DNA from: Cynocephalus volans
Taxonomy: Eukaryota > Chordata > Mammalia > Dermoptera > Cynocephalidae
Reading direction: 5' to 3'
Length of the DNA: 64,000 nt
NCBI RefSeq assembly: GCF_027409185.1
Contig: NC_084463.1
Span: forward strand, 51,392,907-51,456,906
In this document: piece after piece, positions 1 to 37,980 of the stretch
How the letters are laid out: every line of letters begins with the position of its first letter
Numbering within the stretch: position 1 is the first letter of the stretch
The notes under the pieces: model-generated
Told to the model about the DNA's origin: nothing
The model's input: the letters and a program-made list of their open reading frames with translations, nothing else
Databases searched by the model: none
Translations under genes and position numbers: made by a program

Positions 1-539
1 TATTTTCCACCATCTCACCTTCTCTGCTGTGTCCTGGGGAAGTTCTCTGCTGTTCTGCTGCACCCTTCTCTTTTCGCCTGTGTGCAGCCTGCTGCTGCGG
101 CCATCGCCTCCCTATGTGTGTTTCTTTATTTCCATGATTATGTTATACGTTTTTACAAGTCATATTGTAAAGAGCAGCTCTGTTCCTTCCTGAAGGTTTG
201 CTTCCACATGCTGCCTTTATCACTGCATTCTTTCTCATTCTTTTCTTTTTAAGAAAGAACATCCGTACAGAAAATTTCATAGAGCAGGATGGTGCAGCTG
301 AAAGAATGATCATGAAAACACGCCTTTACAGTGGGAACGCCACCTGGTCAGGACGCCGTATTGATCCAGGAACAGCCTGTGCCCCTCCTAGGAACCCCCT
401 CGTCCCTCCTGCAGGTGACCACTCTCCTGAACTTTATAATAACAGCTTCCTTACTTTTCTTTACACCTGTATTCCAAAACACCGTCTTGCTGCTTGTTTT
501 TAGACTTTATGTATAGAGAATAACACAGTATACATTCTA
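1..539. other. unassigned AT-rich sequence
   Basis: No gene or repeat family is recognised with confidence. The overlapping short open frames here lack domain character. The stretch leads directly into an antisense L1 3' end. Confidence 0.4.
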
Positions 540-1330
540 TTGTGTCCAACTTTCTTTTGCTCAATATTAGAGTTGTAAGATTTATGCATATTGTTGCTTG
601 TATTATAGTCTGTTTATTCTCATTGCTGTGTAGTATTCCATTCTATAAATATACCACTACCTTTTTTTTTTTTTTAAATACGTTCTTCTGTTGCTGGATA
701 TTTGGTTTCTTGCTTGGAACAATTGTGAATGATGAGGCTGTAAATATAACTTCTCTATATTTCTTGGTGTACATATACACACATTTCTTTTAGGTATAAA
801 TGGAATTGCTAGGTCAGAGGGTAAATGAATATAAACTTTAATAAATAATGTCAAACTGTATTCCAAACCAATCGAGCCAATTTAAACTTACCAGCAGTGC
901 ATAAGATTTCAGTTGTTCCACGTCCTTGCCAATACTTGGTGTTTTTTCTTAGTGTTAGGTATTTTTGTGGGTGTGCAGTTGGGTGTCATTATAATTTTAA
1001 TTTGCATTTCCCTGATGAGAAATGACATTGGTCATTTGAATATCTCTTTTGAGAAGTGTCCATTTATTCTGTCATCCATTTTTCTATGAGATTGTCTTTC
1101 CCTTATTGATTTTTCTGAATTCTTCATATGTGTCAGTTTTATGAGTTACAGATATTTTCTTAAATTCTGTGGCTTTTCACTCTCTTGATAATGTCTTCTG
1201 ATAAACATAAAATTCTAATTATAATGTAAAATTTTCAATATTTTCCTTTGTGGTTAATCCTTTGTGTGTGCATTCATCCTTTTAAAGAAATATTTGCCTA
1301 TGACAAGGTTGTGAAGAATTTATAGTCCAG
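540..1330 (-). mobile_element. old L1 (L1M type) 3' region, antisense
   Basis: Read on the minus strand this is the familiar 3' part of a mammalian-wide L1. The plus strand carries the complement of the block that describes a spontaneous short match run: a TAGTATTCCATT-type stretch, then the block around AATTGCTAGGTCAGAGGG, then CCAGCAGTGCATAAGA. It is diverged and has no usable reading frame. A poly(T) tract at 660-675 interrupts it. Confidence 0.7.
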
Positions 1331-1381
1331 TTTGAGAAGAATTGGCACCTTACAGTACTGTGTATTTCAACCCATGCCATG

Positions 1382-1965
1382 TCTTAGTCCGCGTGTATTC
1401 TGATATAACAGAGTGCCACGCACTGGGTAATTTATAAAGAACAGAAATTCATTCTCTCCTGGTTCTGAAGGCTGGGAACTCCAAGGTCAAGGCGCTGGTG
1501 TCTGGTGTGTGGTGAGGATCTTCTTGCTGCATCCTCATGTGGCAGAAGGTGGAAGGACAAGAGAGAAACTCTGTCCTCTCATGACAGAAGAGTGGAAGAG
1601 CTCAAACCCACTCCTGCAACCCTTTTTATAGTGGCATTAATCCATTCAGGAGGCTTCCTCCCTCATGACCACAACACCTCCCATCAGGCCCCACCTCCAA
1701 CACTGTTATGCTGGGGATTAAGTTTCCAACACATGAATTTTTTTTTTGTTGTTGTTGTTGTTTTTTAAAGATGACTGGTAAGGGGATCTTAAACCTTAAC
1801 TTGGTGTTGTCAGCACCACGCTCTCCCAATTGAACTAACCGGCCATTCCTATATGGGGATCTGAACCCGTGGCCTTGGTGCTATCAGCAACACACTCTCC
1901 CAAGTGAGCCACGGGCTGGCCCACAACACATGAATTTTGGAGGGGACACAGTGAGACCGTAACTG
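1382..1965 (-). mobile_element. MaLR-type LTR, minus strand, split by a SINE
   Basis: This is a solitary ERVL-MaLR-type LTR in reverse orientation. It opens with the complement of the LTR end (GTCTTAGTCC, then GGGTAATTTATAAAG) and continues through the landmarks TTCTGAAGGCTGGGAA and CCCCACCTCC. A dimeric SINE at 1742-1923 splits it. Only LTR sequence is visible and no viral gene is present. Confidence 0.75.
1742..1923 (-). mobile_element. tRNA-Ile-derived SINE, dimer (CYN-like)
   Basis: The SINE is a head-to-tail dimer on the minus strand; its A/T tail lies at the left as a T-rich stretch with GTT repeats. The two units carry B-box-like segments (complements of GATCTGAACCCGTGG and GATCTTAAACCTTAAC). 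A perfect 15-bp target-site duplication, CAACACATGAATTTT, flanks it at 1727-1741 and 1924-1938, so the insertion into the MaLR LTR can be read exactly. Confidence 0.88.
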
Positions 1966-1967
1966 CA

Positions 1968-2130
1968 TGATATGATATCTCTCTGTTCATTTAAGGATTC
2001 TTTAGTTTCTCTCCATACTGTTTGTAGCTCTTTTGGGATAGAGATCTTGCACATATTTTGCTAGATTTATTCCTAAGTAGGTGGTATTTTTTACCCTATT
2101 GTAAATGGTAACCTGTCTTAGGTTAAGTTT
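1968..2130 (-). mobile_element. L1 ORF2 fragment, antisense
   Basis: The plus strand matches the reverse complement of an L1 ORF2 segment (TTATTCCTAAGTA, then CTATTGTAAATGG). It is short, truncated at both ends and non-coding. Confidence 0.6.
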
Positions 2131-2149
2131 GTTGAACTTATTAAATAAG

Positions 2150-5140
2150 ATTTATTGAGAGAGAGGGCGTGCTCTCAGGAGAAGGGCAGTAAGGTGCAGG
2201 GCGGGACAGAAGAGAAATGCTCAGCCAGGATGTGGTCTTGGTTGAAGCCTGCAAGAAAGCTCTTGCCCAAGATCAGCTGCCAGAGCTATTACTACCTCAA
2301 GGCGAGGCTGCAGGCTCTGTGCCCCACCTGTCAGCCCATCCATGGCCATGGTCTCCCCTGCAGCAGGCAGAGGGCACTCCCACCCGGGCAAAGATGACGC
2401 TCTTGACCAGTACAGCTGTGATTGGTGAGCAGCCTTCCCTGCAGCTGCTCGTGGATGCACCAGGCACTGAAGAGGATCTGAGTGGGAAACCCACAGTGTC
2501 CACCACATCCCTGCTTCTCTTACTGAATTGTCTCCATCTGGCCGGGCTCCCTCAGCATTCTGAGAAAATGTTCAAGCCAATAGTCGGTGTGATAATAAAC
2601 TGCACCCAGCTGCTACAGTGGGTCCCCAGGCCCTGACCAGTACTCACCATCTCCCTCCTGTGCTACGTTCTGTGCTTTGATGATGGAGGCATGTGTGTGG
2701 TGGGGCATCCCTGAGGAGTCTCAGGTGGCAGTGACTGCACTGGCCATGTCATGGGACAACAAAGGACATCATGAGTATATTTATTCCTGCCCCTGCCTCC
2801 ATGAAGTGGCACCAGCCCAACTCCTCATAGTAACCAACGTCCTTTAGCCCTGCCGGCACAGTGACCCTTTCCTTGCCCAAAGTGATCTGGTGCAAGCTAC
2901 CGCTGGGAGTCTGCTGGGCTCTGCCTGTATTCCCTGGGAGGCCCTGGAACTCAGGAGATCTCAGTCTCACCCCCAGCTCACGTCTCCAAGTTGCAGCCAG
3001 ATGTGGTTGCACATACAGACTCAAGTCTCCCAGAGTTTGCCTGCAGAAAGGGAGAAGAGTTTGCTCTGGGTTGGAGGGAGATGGGCCCTCCTGGCTACCG
3101 AACCCTCACCCCAATCACCAGGCACCATACCTGGTCTGAGTTTCATGGCCAGGCTTCCACTGGGAGCTCGCCAGTGGCTGGATACGGGCAGATCACGCTC
3201 ATGTGTGAAGCAGCTCCCTTTGCCACCAACTCACCGACAGACATTGACAGACTCAACCTTGCTCCAGAAGGGTGGGTTAGGGTTACTTTGCATGAAGCAT
3301 GCAGCAACCCCAGATGTGGAGCCCTCAGAACACACCCCTGGAGGCAGCCCGGTGCCTGCCCCTGGAGGGGCAGGTAGGCACACTCTGCAAGACCCTATCC
3401 CAGGGGACTACAGTGGCAGCCCCATGTACCCTGGCCTGAGCACAGTCCTGGGCTGTTCTGCTGAGCCCTGGGGTCCACAGACCACCAGGCACCTCATGCA
3501 CACCTGCAGGACTCGACCAGAGTGTGAGACGGTGCCCCTAGAGCCCCCTGGGCAGGCCTCTGGTTCCCTGTGATTTGTGTACACACCTAGTCTTACCGGA
3601 AGCTTCTATTTGAACATTGGAGACCCCTGAGATTATAGCTGCTTAGTGCATCTGCCAATCTCAGCACCCCAAGCCAAGGGTCACTCTTATCATGATGACG
3701 CCTCATACTGGGTAGGTCCCTGCCCACCACATGCCCTCTGGACCCAGGAGGGGTTCTAGGGAGAAGCCCACTCCAATGTCCTAGGATGCAGGGAATTCAG
3801 CATCCTGGATGTTGGAGAAATGCCCCCTGGTGGTAGGAGAGCTCAGGAAGGCACCACCCGAGGAAAGCAGCATTGCACTTTGTCAGTCCTTGGAGGAAAA
3901 CCATGAAATGTGAGTTGCATGAGGCCACAGCCTCAAAAATGCCTGGGATTGCAGCCTTGGGACGCCATGCATGTCTTCCTGCATAAACACCCCAAGCCGA
4001 GGGTGCCCACTGTGCCAGGTGGGGGGGGAGGAGGTGCCTGCGCACCCACCATGCCCATGAGGGTAGTTGGAGGATGTGGGCCCTTGAATGCTGCAGGGCG
4101 TGACCCTGGGACCTTTAGGCACCCTGGGCATGGGCCTGGGCTGTCCAGATCTGTCTGCCCCTCCTGCGCACTCCCTCTGGAGCAAGGCATGGCTGCGCCA
4201 CTTGCTTGGCCAGTGGATTTCCTTTGGAGCCACACCAGGTCCCAGCTTATGAAGAATGTGGGACAGATATCAGTGGAGCTTTGGGGGACCTGAGCAGCCT
4301 CAACATGTGCCTGCTTCTCCTAGGGTGCCTCATGAAGGCTGCCTCATGCAGGGTTGCAGATTTACAGGCTATGCAGAAACTCCGTGCACCAGAATGAGCA
4401 TGTGCAGAGTCCTGGAGTACAGGACGGGGGGCAGAGGAGACAAGGACCCCGGGTGGGGAGAGGTTCTGGTGAACTGGCCCGCCTTCAGCTGAAAACCAGG
4501 AGCGGGGAGAGTTGTGGACCTTTAGGGGCCTTTCCCAGGGAATCTGGCATGTCCTATAAGCAAAGTCATCTGCAGCTCCTACGACCCATCTGTTATCCAA
4601 GTGGAACTTACTAGGCATGCCCAGAGACAGGACCATACAACCCTCCGAAAAGGAGAAGCAGATGAGGGAGGCCGCGTGCTTTTGTAAAGTGCCTGGGAGG
4701 GCTCAGGAAGATGCCTCCGATGGGGGAGCCCTCCCTCACCACCTCTGCCCCCTGCCCTGCATGTGGATGCCTCCCCCACCACAGTCTGCCCAGGGCCCAC
4801 CAGCGGGGGTCAGCATGGAAGCTGGCTTGGGGGCTTTGCTGAAGACCAGCCGGCCCCACTTGGAGCTCCAGCTGCCATAGACCAGGGGATGCCAGGGGCT
4901 CACCAGCCATGCCACCTGACCCCCAGAGGGACACGGACATCTCTCCTTTTCTTTTCTCTTTCTCCTTCTTTCCTGCAGTCCCGCTGACCTGGGCTGGCAA
5001 CACCTTTTGCTGACTTATCCACGCGTTTCCTTAGGCCCCTCCATTCCTCTCCCCTTCTCCACTGGATGCATCATTTATGTTTTTCTCGAGGGGCATTTTT
5101 ACTGGGACATGATCTTGCAGTGTGTGGATTACTGTTTTGT
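2150..5140. other. GC-richer 3-kb block, no identified gene
   Basis: Base composition rises sharply compared with both flanks. Overlapping open frames of up to about 230 codons occur on both strands (for example 2890-3573 plus). None shows a domain, a signal peptide or supported splice pattern, and the frames overlap one another as expected from GC-rich non-coding DNA. I could not match it to a repeat family. It may be unique 3' flank of PRSS38 or a lineage-specific element. Confidence 0.4.
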
Positions 5141-5190
5141 GCCCTGCATTTTATTTTTGTTGCTAAGGTGAGATTCACATGTAAAATTAA

Positions 5191-5364
5191 CCTTTTTTTT
5201 TTTTCTAAAGATGACTGGGAAGGGGATCTTAACCCTTGACTTGCTGTTGTCAGCACCACGTTCTCCCAAGTGAGTGAACCGGCCATCCCTGTACAGGGAT
5301 CCGAACCCATGGCCTTGGTGTTATCAGCACCACACTCTCCCGAGTGAGCCACGGGCTTGCTCGC
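5191..5364 (-). mobile_element. tRNA-Ile-derived SINE, dimer (CYN-like)
   Basis: This minus-strand dimer has its poly(T) side at the left and the tRNA-like head at the right (complement of GAGTGAGCCACGGGC). A 9-bp duplication, TAAAATTAA, lies at 5182-5190 and 5365-5373. It is close in sequence to the copies at 1742 and 29422. Confidence 0.88.
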
Positions 5365-5913
5365 TAAAATTAAGCATCTTAAAGTGAATACTTCAGGGGA
5401 ATTATATTCACAATGTTGTGCAACCACCACCTCCACCCAGTTCCAGAATATTCTCATCACCCCTAAAGGAAATCTGTATCTGTTAGCAGTCACGTCCCGT
5501 TCCTCCCTGCTTTCTGTCTCTCCGGATTTGCCTGTTCCGAATATTTATATAAACAAGATCATGCAACACGTGGCCCTTTGGTGACTGGTTTTTTTCCACT
5601 CAGCATCAGATATTTGAGGTTCATCCTCATTGTAGCACAAATCAGTGCTTTATTCCTTTTTATGGCTTGAATAATATTCTACTGTAAGGATAGACCATAT
5701 TTTTTAAAATCCATTCAGCAGTTGATAGACATTTGGGCTGTTTCCACCTTTGGATTCTAACAAGTTAATGCTGCTGTGAACAGTTTTGTACAAGTATTTG
5801 AATAGCTCAGCCTATACCTAGGAGTGGGGTAGCTGGGTCACAGGGCAACCGTATGCGTATGTTTAACTTTCTGGGGAACCACACACGCTTTTCCCCAGCC
5901 ACTTGTGCACCTG

Positions 5914-5918
<5 letters not shown>

Positions 5919-5950
<32 letters not shown>

Positions 5951-6031
5951 GCGGTTGGCAGGTACAGAGATCTGAACCCTGGACCTTGGTGTTATCACCA
6001 CCACGCTCTAACCAAGTGAGCTCACTGGCCA
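5919..6031 (-). mobile_element. tRNA-Ile-derived SINE, monomer
   Basis: This is a single tRNA-like unit on the minus strand. A run of more than 30 T marks its poly(A) tail. The body shows the complement of the B box (GATCTGAACCCTGGACC) and ends in the complement of the tRNA 5' end (GTGAGCTCACTGGCCAGC). Confidence 0.82.
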
Positions 6032-6234
6032 GCCTCTGCACTTTTAATTTATATAAACAGTTCATGCTTTAGATCTCATTCTGTTTGACTTTATTCACCA
6101 CAAACACTAGGGTTATAAGGTCCATCCGTGTTGCTCTGTGTGCCCCAAAATCCTTACGTGTACCTGTCAGGCAGCTCCCTCCTGGGTGAATCCACCACTT
6201 CTTGTCCACCTTACCACAAGCTCAGGTGTTTCCA

Positions 6235-6645
6235 ATCCCCCTTCTCCAGCTTTAAGATTTAATGTCTGCTCTGCTGGGTTTTGGATTTGTTTGGGGCCTG
6301 TTTCTCCTTTCTTTTAGCCTATTTCTCCCTTTCGGAACAGGAATATGTACTCTGTGTTTGTCCCACGATTGTATCTCGGAAGTAGATAACCTGTTTTGAT
6401 TTCACAGATGGGATCTTGAGACTGGACTTTTGAGTTAAAACAAGTTAAAACTTTGGGGATGAAATGAATGTGTTTGTGTGTGAAAAGACATGAGTTTTGG
6501 GGGATCAGGGACAGAATGCTGTGGATTGAATGGCCCCCCCAAATTCACTGAAGCTTAACCCCCACTGTAACTGTCGAGGGTGAGAAGTCCAATGATGGTA
6601 AGGTGGAAATTGGTATGGAAGGGTGGGGACTTGAAGAGGTATCGC
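6235..6645 (+). mobile_element. MaLR internal 3' end plus start of its 3' LTR
   Basis: Positions 6240-6517 resemble the last part of the MST/THE1-type MaLR internal region, with landmarks TGCTGGGTTTTGGA, CGATTGTATCTCGGAAGTA and GAGACTGGACTTTTGAGTTA. The LTR begins at 6518 with TGCTGTGGATTGAATGG and is cut off near 6640. No intact viral frame remains. The same LTR start family recurs many times in this window. Confidence 0.7.
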
Positions 6646-6690
6646 ACAGATGTGTACAATCAATTATGTTTCAATAAATAAATAAATCAT
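6645..6690 (+). mobile_element. L1 3' tail stub
   Basis: The stretch TGTACAATCAATTATGTTTC followed by AATAAA-type repeats is the terminal tail of an L1 3' UTR. The same tail is seen at 29220-29262 (plus) and, reversed, at 17518-17600. Confidence 0.55.
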
Positions 6691-6799
6691 AGTGGAGATA
6701 AAGGCACAGCCTTCCCCTGCTCCCAACTTTAGCAGAAACGTCTTCGGCGTTCCCCCATTACGAACAATGCTAGCTTTTAGGCTAAGGTACACCCACTGA

Positions 6800-7830
6800 C
6801 TGCTACCTTATTTTTTCAGAATTGGAAATGGGTTTTGAATTTGTCAAGAGCCTTTTCATTAGTATCATTCTTCTTAGCAAAACAATTAATACAGTGAATT
6901 ATATTTATGGGTTTCCTAATATTTAAGCATCCTTGCATTACTGGAATAGGTCCTACTGGATTATAATGCATTATTGAAAAAAATAATGTTGGATTCTGTC
7001 TGCTAGTCTTTCCTTAGCAGGAATTACTTTTGAATTCATATTCACAAGTTGGATTGTCTTCATCTTTTTCGGTGTAATGTGAAAGCAGACATGTATTCAC
7101 ATATAGTTGCTTCTAGGGAGAATTTGCAAGTCTTTCTCCTTTGTCTATGTTGGGGAACAGTCTGGGTAGCATTGGAATGATTCCGTGCTTGAAGGTTTGG
7201 TGTAATTCCTGAAAACAGCACCCCAGCCAGTGGCTTTATTGGAGGGGGATATTCTTTCTTAAATTTCTCCCTTTCTTCTTTGGAATTTGGTCTGTCTAAA
7301 CCTCGGATCTATACTGGGGTTAGCTTTGGTAAATTCCTTTCTGTAAAAAGTGCTAGTTTTCATTTAAATTCATTTACATCGAGGTTTTTTTTGTGTTTTA
7401 TTTTTTGGCAGCTGGCCAATGAGGGGAACTGAACCCTTGACCTTGGCGTTATAATGTACATGCTCTAAACAGCTGAGCTAACGGCCAGCTCTTGCATAGA
7501 GTTGTTTACTATCTCTTATGGTTTCTTACACTTTCTTTATTTCAATAGATATTTCCTCCTTGTTTTTTCTTGCTTTGTATATTTTTTATCTCATTTTCTA
7601 TCTTGATTAGGTTGGTGATGTTTTCTCCCCTACTTTGAATTTTTTTTTTTTGAAAAGTGGACTTTTGAAATACTAGTTTTTGTATTTTTCTGCTTTTTGA
7701 CTAATTAATTTCTACTTTAAAATTTTTAGTTCCTTCCTTGTGTCTACTCACAGCTCATGTTTTTCATTTAATTGGGTGTTTAAATGTCTTGAAAACCCTT
7801 TTATAGAGTTTTAGGTTTAAGTATTTGGAT
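6800..7830 (-). mobile_element. L1 ORF2 fragment, antisense, split by a SINE
   Basis: The plus strand is the complement of L1 ORF2 sequence: GGGTTTCCTAATATTTAAGC, then TTGCATTACTGGAATAGG. It is heavily decayed. The SINE at 7384-7492 lies inside it. Confidence 0.65.
7384..7492 (-). mobile_element. tRNA-Ile-derived SINE, monomer
   Basis: Minus-strand monomer with a T-rich tail at the left, the complement of a B box (GAACTGAACCCTTGACC) and the complement of the tRNA 5' end (GCTGAGCTAACGGCCAGC). Confidence 0.8.
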
Positions 7831-8453
7831 CCGACCCATGACTCAAACAGCTCCCAGCACTGCCATATTGGGGATCAGATTTCCACATGAGTTACTGGCG
7901 GACAACATGTCCAAACTCTATCAAAAAGGATGCAGTGAAATTAAAAAAGAATAATTCAGGCTATCTGGATGCTATTGAAGCCAGAAGACAGCCAATAGTG
8001 TGAGAGGTGGAATCAGAATTGAGGTCTTGAAGGTCGTTGTGAGGCCAAAGAGGAATTTTGGTCAATAACAAAAAGGGGAAGCAAACAATGAGAAGTCAGT
8101 GATTAGAGAGGGAAAATTTGAATTTAAATTTGTTGAAGTTGTAGAGTATTATCTTAGTTTTACTTCTATTTTGTCATGTTAAATAAAAATGATTTGGAAA
8201 GGTATAAACCCAATCAAACATGTTGGTAGTCATCTGATAATTACATTATGAACAATAAAAATGGAGGGTGATCTGACATAAAAAAAAAGGTTTAAGCATT
8301 TACAGTCAATGCATTAAGACCTTTCGTCCTGGCTGGGCTTTGGTTACACCCCATAGATTCAGACAGGTGGGGTCTGCGTAATCGTCAATTGTTAGAAAGC
8401 TCAGTTTGGTTTCTGCTTCTCCCTTCACCCGTCTCACCCTGACATGGGGCTGC
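7831..8453. other. MaLR LTR scrap then unassigned sequence
   Basis: Roughly 7840-7925 looks like a short minus-strand MaLR LTR scrap (GCCATATTGGGGATCAGATT). The rest, up to the PRSS38 3' end, is AT-rich and not recognised. Confidence 0.4.
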
Positions 8454-8588
8454 TGTGAGCATCAGGGGTGGTGGTGGAGGGGCCTTCATCCTGCGTGTGG
8501 ACACACTCGCTGTATGCAAAAGGGAAACTGCCACGACTCCGGGTGGAACGACCAATGCAGGGATTCCGAGATGCTTGCTTCATAAGAA

Positions 8589-8594
8589 TTTAAT
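8589..8594 (-). promoter_or_regulatory. PRSS38: candidate PRSS38 poly(A) signal ATTAAA
   Basis: On the minus strand ATTAAA lies about 260 bases after the PRSS38 stop codon, the first canonical or near-canonical signal I see downstream of it. Placement suits a short 3' UTR. No transcript data are available. Confidence 0.4.
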
Positions 8595-8853
8595 GATTGT
8601 ATCCAGTCTCAGATGCAGTCAACCGAAGCTCTGGGCTCTGCCTGGGCACCCCCTCAGCCTTCCTGGGCAGCCCCTGACCCCCTACTCTCTCATCATTGCT
8701 CAGCCCCTCCCTGTCCCAGCATCTGGGCCTGGGCAGGTGGCCCTCACCTGGCTCCAGAGAGACCAGCAAGATGTGCATGAGATCTGGGGGCTGCAGCTGA
8801 GGAAGGACAGGACATGTGGCTCTTGGGGTGGGGTGGGGTGGGGGTCTGGATTC

Positions 8854-35139
<26,286 letters not shown>

Positions 35140-35540
35140 GAAGCCACGGGTGGCGGCCCCAGCAGGTGACTGACCCCAGTAGGTGAGGGCCCTGGACCTA
35201 TACGCTGACTGTGTCCCCAGCACGTGACTACTGCACCGGACCAGGACACGTGATGGCACCCATCCCCACCCCAATACGCCTAGGTTTGGCATTCCTTCCC
35301 ATAGTCATATCTAGATATACTGGTTCCCTTCGAGAATTGTGTTATAAACCACAATGTTTTCAGCTTTCTCCATGGCAGACTTGGCTCTGTTAGGTCAGTT
35401 ACTATTTATACATCTGCAATTCAGCTGTCAGAAACTTTTTTGTGAAAGCTTTATTTACACACAGTAAAATTTACCCCTTTTGCAAGTTTTGGCAAATGCA
35501 TACAATCCTGTTATCATCAAGATACGAAAGAGTTTCATAG
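35140..35540. other. PRSS38 upstream flank
   Basis: This should hold the PRSS38 promoter. CACGTG-type E-box cores occur at about 35219-35224 and 35247-35252. No convincing TATA box is placed close to the start. The far half resembles unassigned or old repeat DNA. Confidence 0.35.
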
Positions 35541-35544
35541 GATT

Positions 35545-36015
35545 ACCTAACAAAATATAAGGAGAAGAATAAAACTTTATTGAGGGATGTTAAAGACAAA
35601 TGAATGGAGGGGCATCCAATGTTCATGGACATGAAGGCTCATTGTTATAATAAATGCAATGGTCTCCAGTCTGTAGATTCAATGCAATGGTCTCCAGTCT
35701 GTAGATTCAATGCAATGGTCTCCAGTCTGTAGATTCAATGCAATGGTCTCCAGTCTGTAGATTCAATGCAATGGTCTCCAGTCTGTAGATTCAATGCAAT
35801 TCCAATAAAGATCCCGGCATAGTTTTCAAATGCACAGTAAAATATTGTTTTAAAAGTTATATTTCACACGGAAGGTTACAGAACCAAGAAGAATAAGGCA
35901 GATAAATTTTCTCTGCAAGATACCAAATCCTGTTATGTTGTAGCAATTAAAACATCAGTGGTACATGTGCAGAAACAAAAATTTGACTAATTGATAATGG
36001 GCTTGTCTTAAAAAT
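35545..36015 (+). mobile_element. L1 ORF2 fragment with a tandem expansion
   Basis: Forward L1 ORF2 sequence flanks the tandem array: GATGTTAAAGACAAATGAAT before it and TCCAATAAAGATCCCGGC after it. It is short and broken. Confidence 0.6.
35656..35800 (+). repeat. 28-bp tandem repeat, five identical copies
   Basis: The units start at 35656, 35684, 35712, 35740 and 35768, and a partial sixth (GCAAT) follows. All five are identical. The unit runs from GCAATGGTCTCCAG to TCTGTAGATTCAAT, and its end is an L1 ORF2 phrase (AGATTCAATGCAAT), so the array grew from inside the L1. Confidence 0.95.
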
Positions 36016-36017
36016 TG

Positions 36018-36388
36018 ATCATGGAATTATCTTCTTTCAGGTTGCTGTAAAAAAATACCATAAACTGGGTGGCTTATAAACTACAGAGATTTATTTCATA
36101 GTTCTGGAGGCTGGAAGCCTGAGATCAGGGTGTCAGTGTGGTTAGGTTCTGATGGGAGCTGTCTTCTGGGCTGCAAACTGCTGTCTTCTCACTGTGTCCT
36201 CACATGGAGGAAGGGATGAGGGAGCTCTCAAAGGTCCCCTTTTTAAGGGCACCAATCCCATTCATGAAGCCTCCACCTTCACGACCTAATCCTTTCCCAA
36301 AGGCCCCATCTCCTAATTCCATCGCAGTAGGGGTGAGGATTTCAACATAGGAATTGCAGAGTGGGGGCACAAATATTCAATCCATTAC
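36018..36388 (-). mobile_element. MaLR-type LTR, minus strand
   Basis: The copy shows CAGGTTGCTGTAAAAAAATA, AGTTCTGGAGGCTGGAAG, ATTCATGAAGCCTCCACC and an end at CAATCCATTACAG. Confidence 0.72.
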
Positions 36389-36597
36389 AGAAATAGAGCC
36401 CAGAATTAGATCGTTATATATATGGAACTTTGATACATAACTGAGGTGGCATGAGAGGTCAACGGGAACGATTCAATAAATGGTTCTTGGAAAAGTGGTT
36501 ATCTGCATGGGGAAAAATGAAATAAGAACACTATCTCACACTTTATACAAAAATTCAAATGGCAAAGGGGACACGATACTAAAATATGGACAGGTGT

Positions 36598-37022
36598 TTT
36601 AGTCCATTTCTGTTGCTTATAAGAGAATATCTGAAACTGGGTAATTTATAAAGAAACAATACTTATTTCTTACCGTTTTGGAGGTTGGGAAGTCCAAAGT
36701 CCAGGGAACACATCTGGTGAGGGCCTTGTTGGTGGTACTGTACAGCAACGCAGGGTGTCACATGGCGCATGGCTGAGCAGAGACAGAGAGAGCTCCTCAC
36801 GCACTTTCCTTTTAAAGCCATCAGAACCAGGCCCGTAACCACCATTAAATCATCAATGGATTAATCTCTTCATCAGGTCATGGTCCTCACAATCCAATTG
36901 CCTCTTCAAGGCCGCACCTTTCAATTATCGTAACAGGATTTCCCACCCTCTTAACACTGTCACAGTGGGGATCAAGCCTCAAACGAGTCTTGCAGGGGGA
37001 CAGCCAATCCACAGCAACAGGT
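36598..37022 (-). mobile_element. MaLR-type LTR, minus strand
   Basis: It opens TTTAGTCCATTTCTGTTGC, passes GGAGGTTGGGAAGTCCAAAG and ends ATCCACAGCAACAG. It is close to the copies at 15285 and 62950. Confidence 0.8.
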
Positions 37023-37980
37023 TTCCAATGATGGCAAACAGTGTGAAAAGGGCCAGGCCTCCCAATGAAGATAACTTAAAAACAAAACATAAAAGCCACC
37101 TCCATAGAAGCAGGAAGTATCAAAAACATGGTGATACATCACTAGAACGAGACCCAGGGGAACAAGTAGATCAAAGCATAAAAGGGTGTTTCTTCCCTTT
37201 CCAAAAGGGCAGCTGAGTGACTTTGTGTGATTTTTGGCAGTCTTTTGGGGTTAGGGAAACAAAAGTAGGAGTCCAGGATCCACCAAGGGTGTGGACCATG
37301 GTTAACCACACCTGCTTTTGGCTGAAAACAAGAGGTGCACCCTAGGAGTAAGGGTGACTCAGAAGAAAATCAGCCCTTTGGTGGACGGCAGCCCAGCTTT
37401 GAATCATCTGAGTGGCTCCAGAAATCTCCAACCCTGAAGTTGGTGGAAGGTAATTCCAGATTGGTAGTGCCCCCATATACTTAGCAAAAGCAAACAAGAA
37501 TCCTCTTGGGGTAATGATAATGTCACCCTTAGCCTTAAATTATTGCTAAAAATGAAATTTAAACACCTTTCCAGCACATAAGTGAAGACGACCAGAAACA
37601 GATAATATATCATGGCTGAAAACTAGCAGAAAATCAGATCGGAAGAAATCCAGATACTTGAATTATCGGCCAGAAACAGTAAGACTAATGTGCTTATTAT
37701 GTTCAAAGGGATAAAGTCAGGCTTGTAAATTTCTGCAACTGTCAACTATCAATTTGACAAAAGACTTTTAAAAAAAGAACCAGAATAGAACTTCTAGGAA
37801 TGAAAAACACAAAAATCAAAATTCAGAACTCATTGAATGGTTTAATGACAGTTTGGACCCAGATGAAGAGAGAATCCATAACTAGAACATAAATCAGAGA
37901 AACCATCCAGAATGGGAAGAAGGGGGAAAAAATATTCAGAAAAGAAGTGTGAATGTATTTTAGTGCTGTGTGTGTGAGGA
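37023..37980. other. unassigned, with L1-like text at the right
   Basis: No gene is visible. From about 37640 the A-rich text is L1-like but decayed. Confidence 0.35.

Larger units (their letters stand above)
5141..6120 (-). mobile_element. L1M 3' end, antisense, split by two SINEs
   Basis: The reverse complement is an old L1 3' end. Landmarks are AGTGAATACTTCAGGGG, CCACCACCTCCACCC and GGAGTGGGGTAGCTGGGTCA, in the order expected when the element is read backwards. Two SINEs interrupt it, at 5191-5364 and 5919-6031. Confidence 0.75.

Noticed and set aside
2890..3573. A 227-codon frame as a novel gene
   Set aside because: No domain, no supported splice sites, and three other frames overlap it.
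35641..35800. A CRISPR-like array
   Set aside because: The repeats are directly abutting with no spacers and lie in a mammalian L1.
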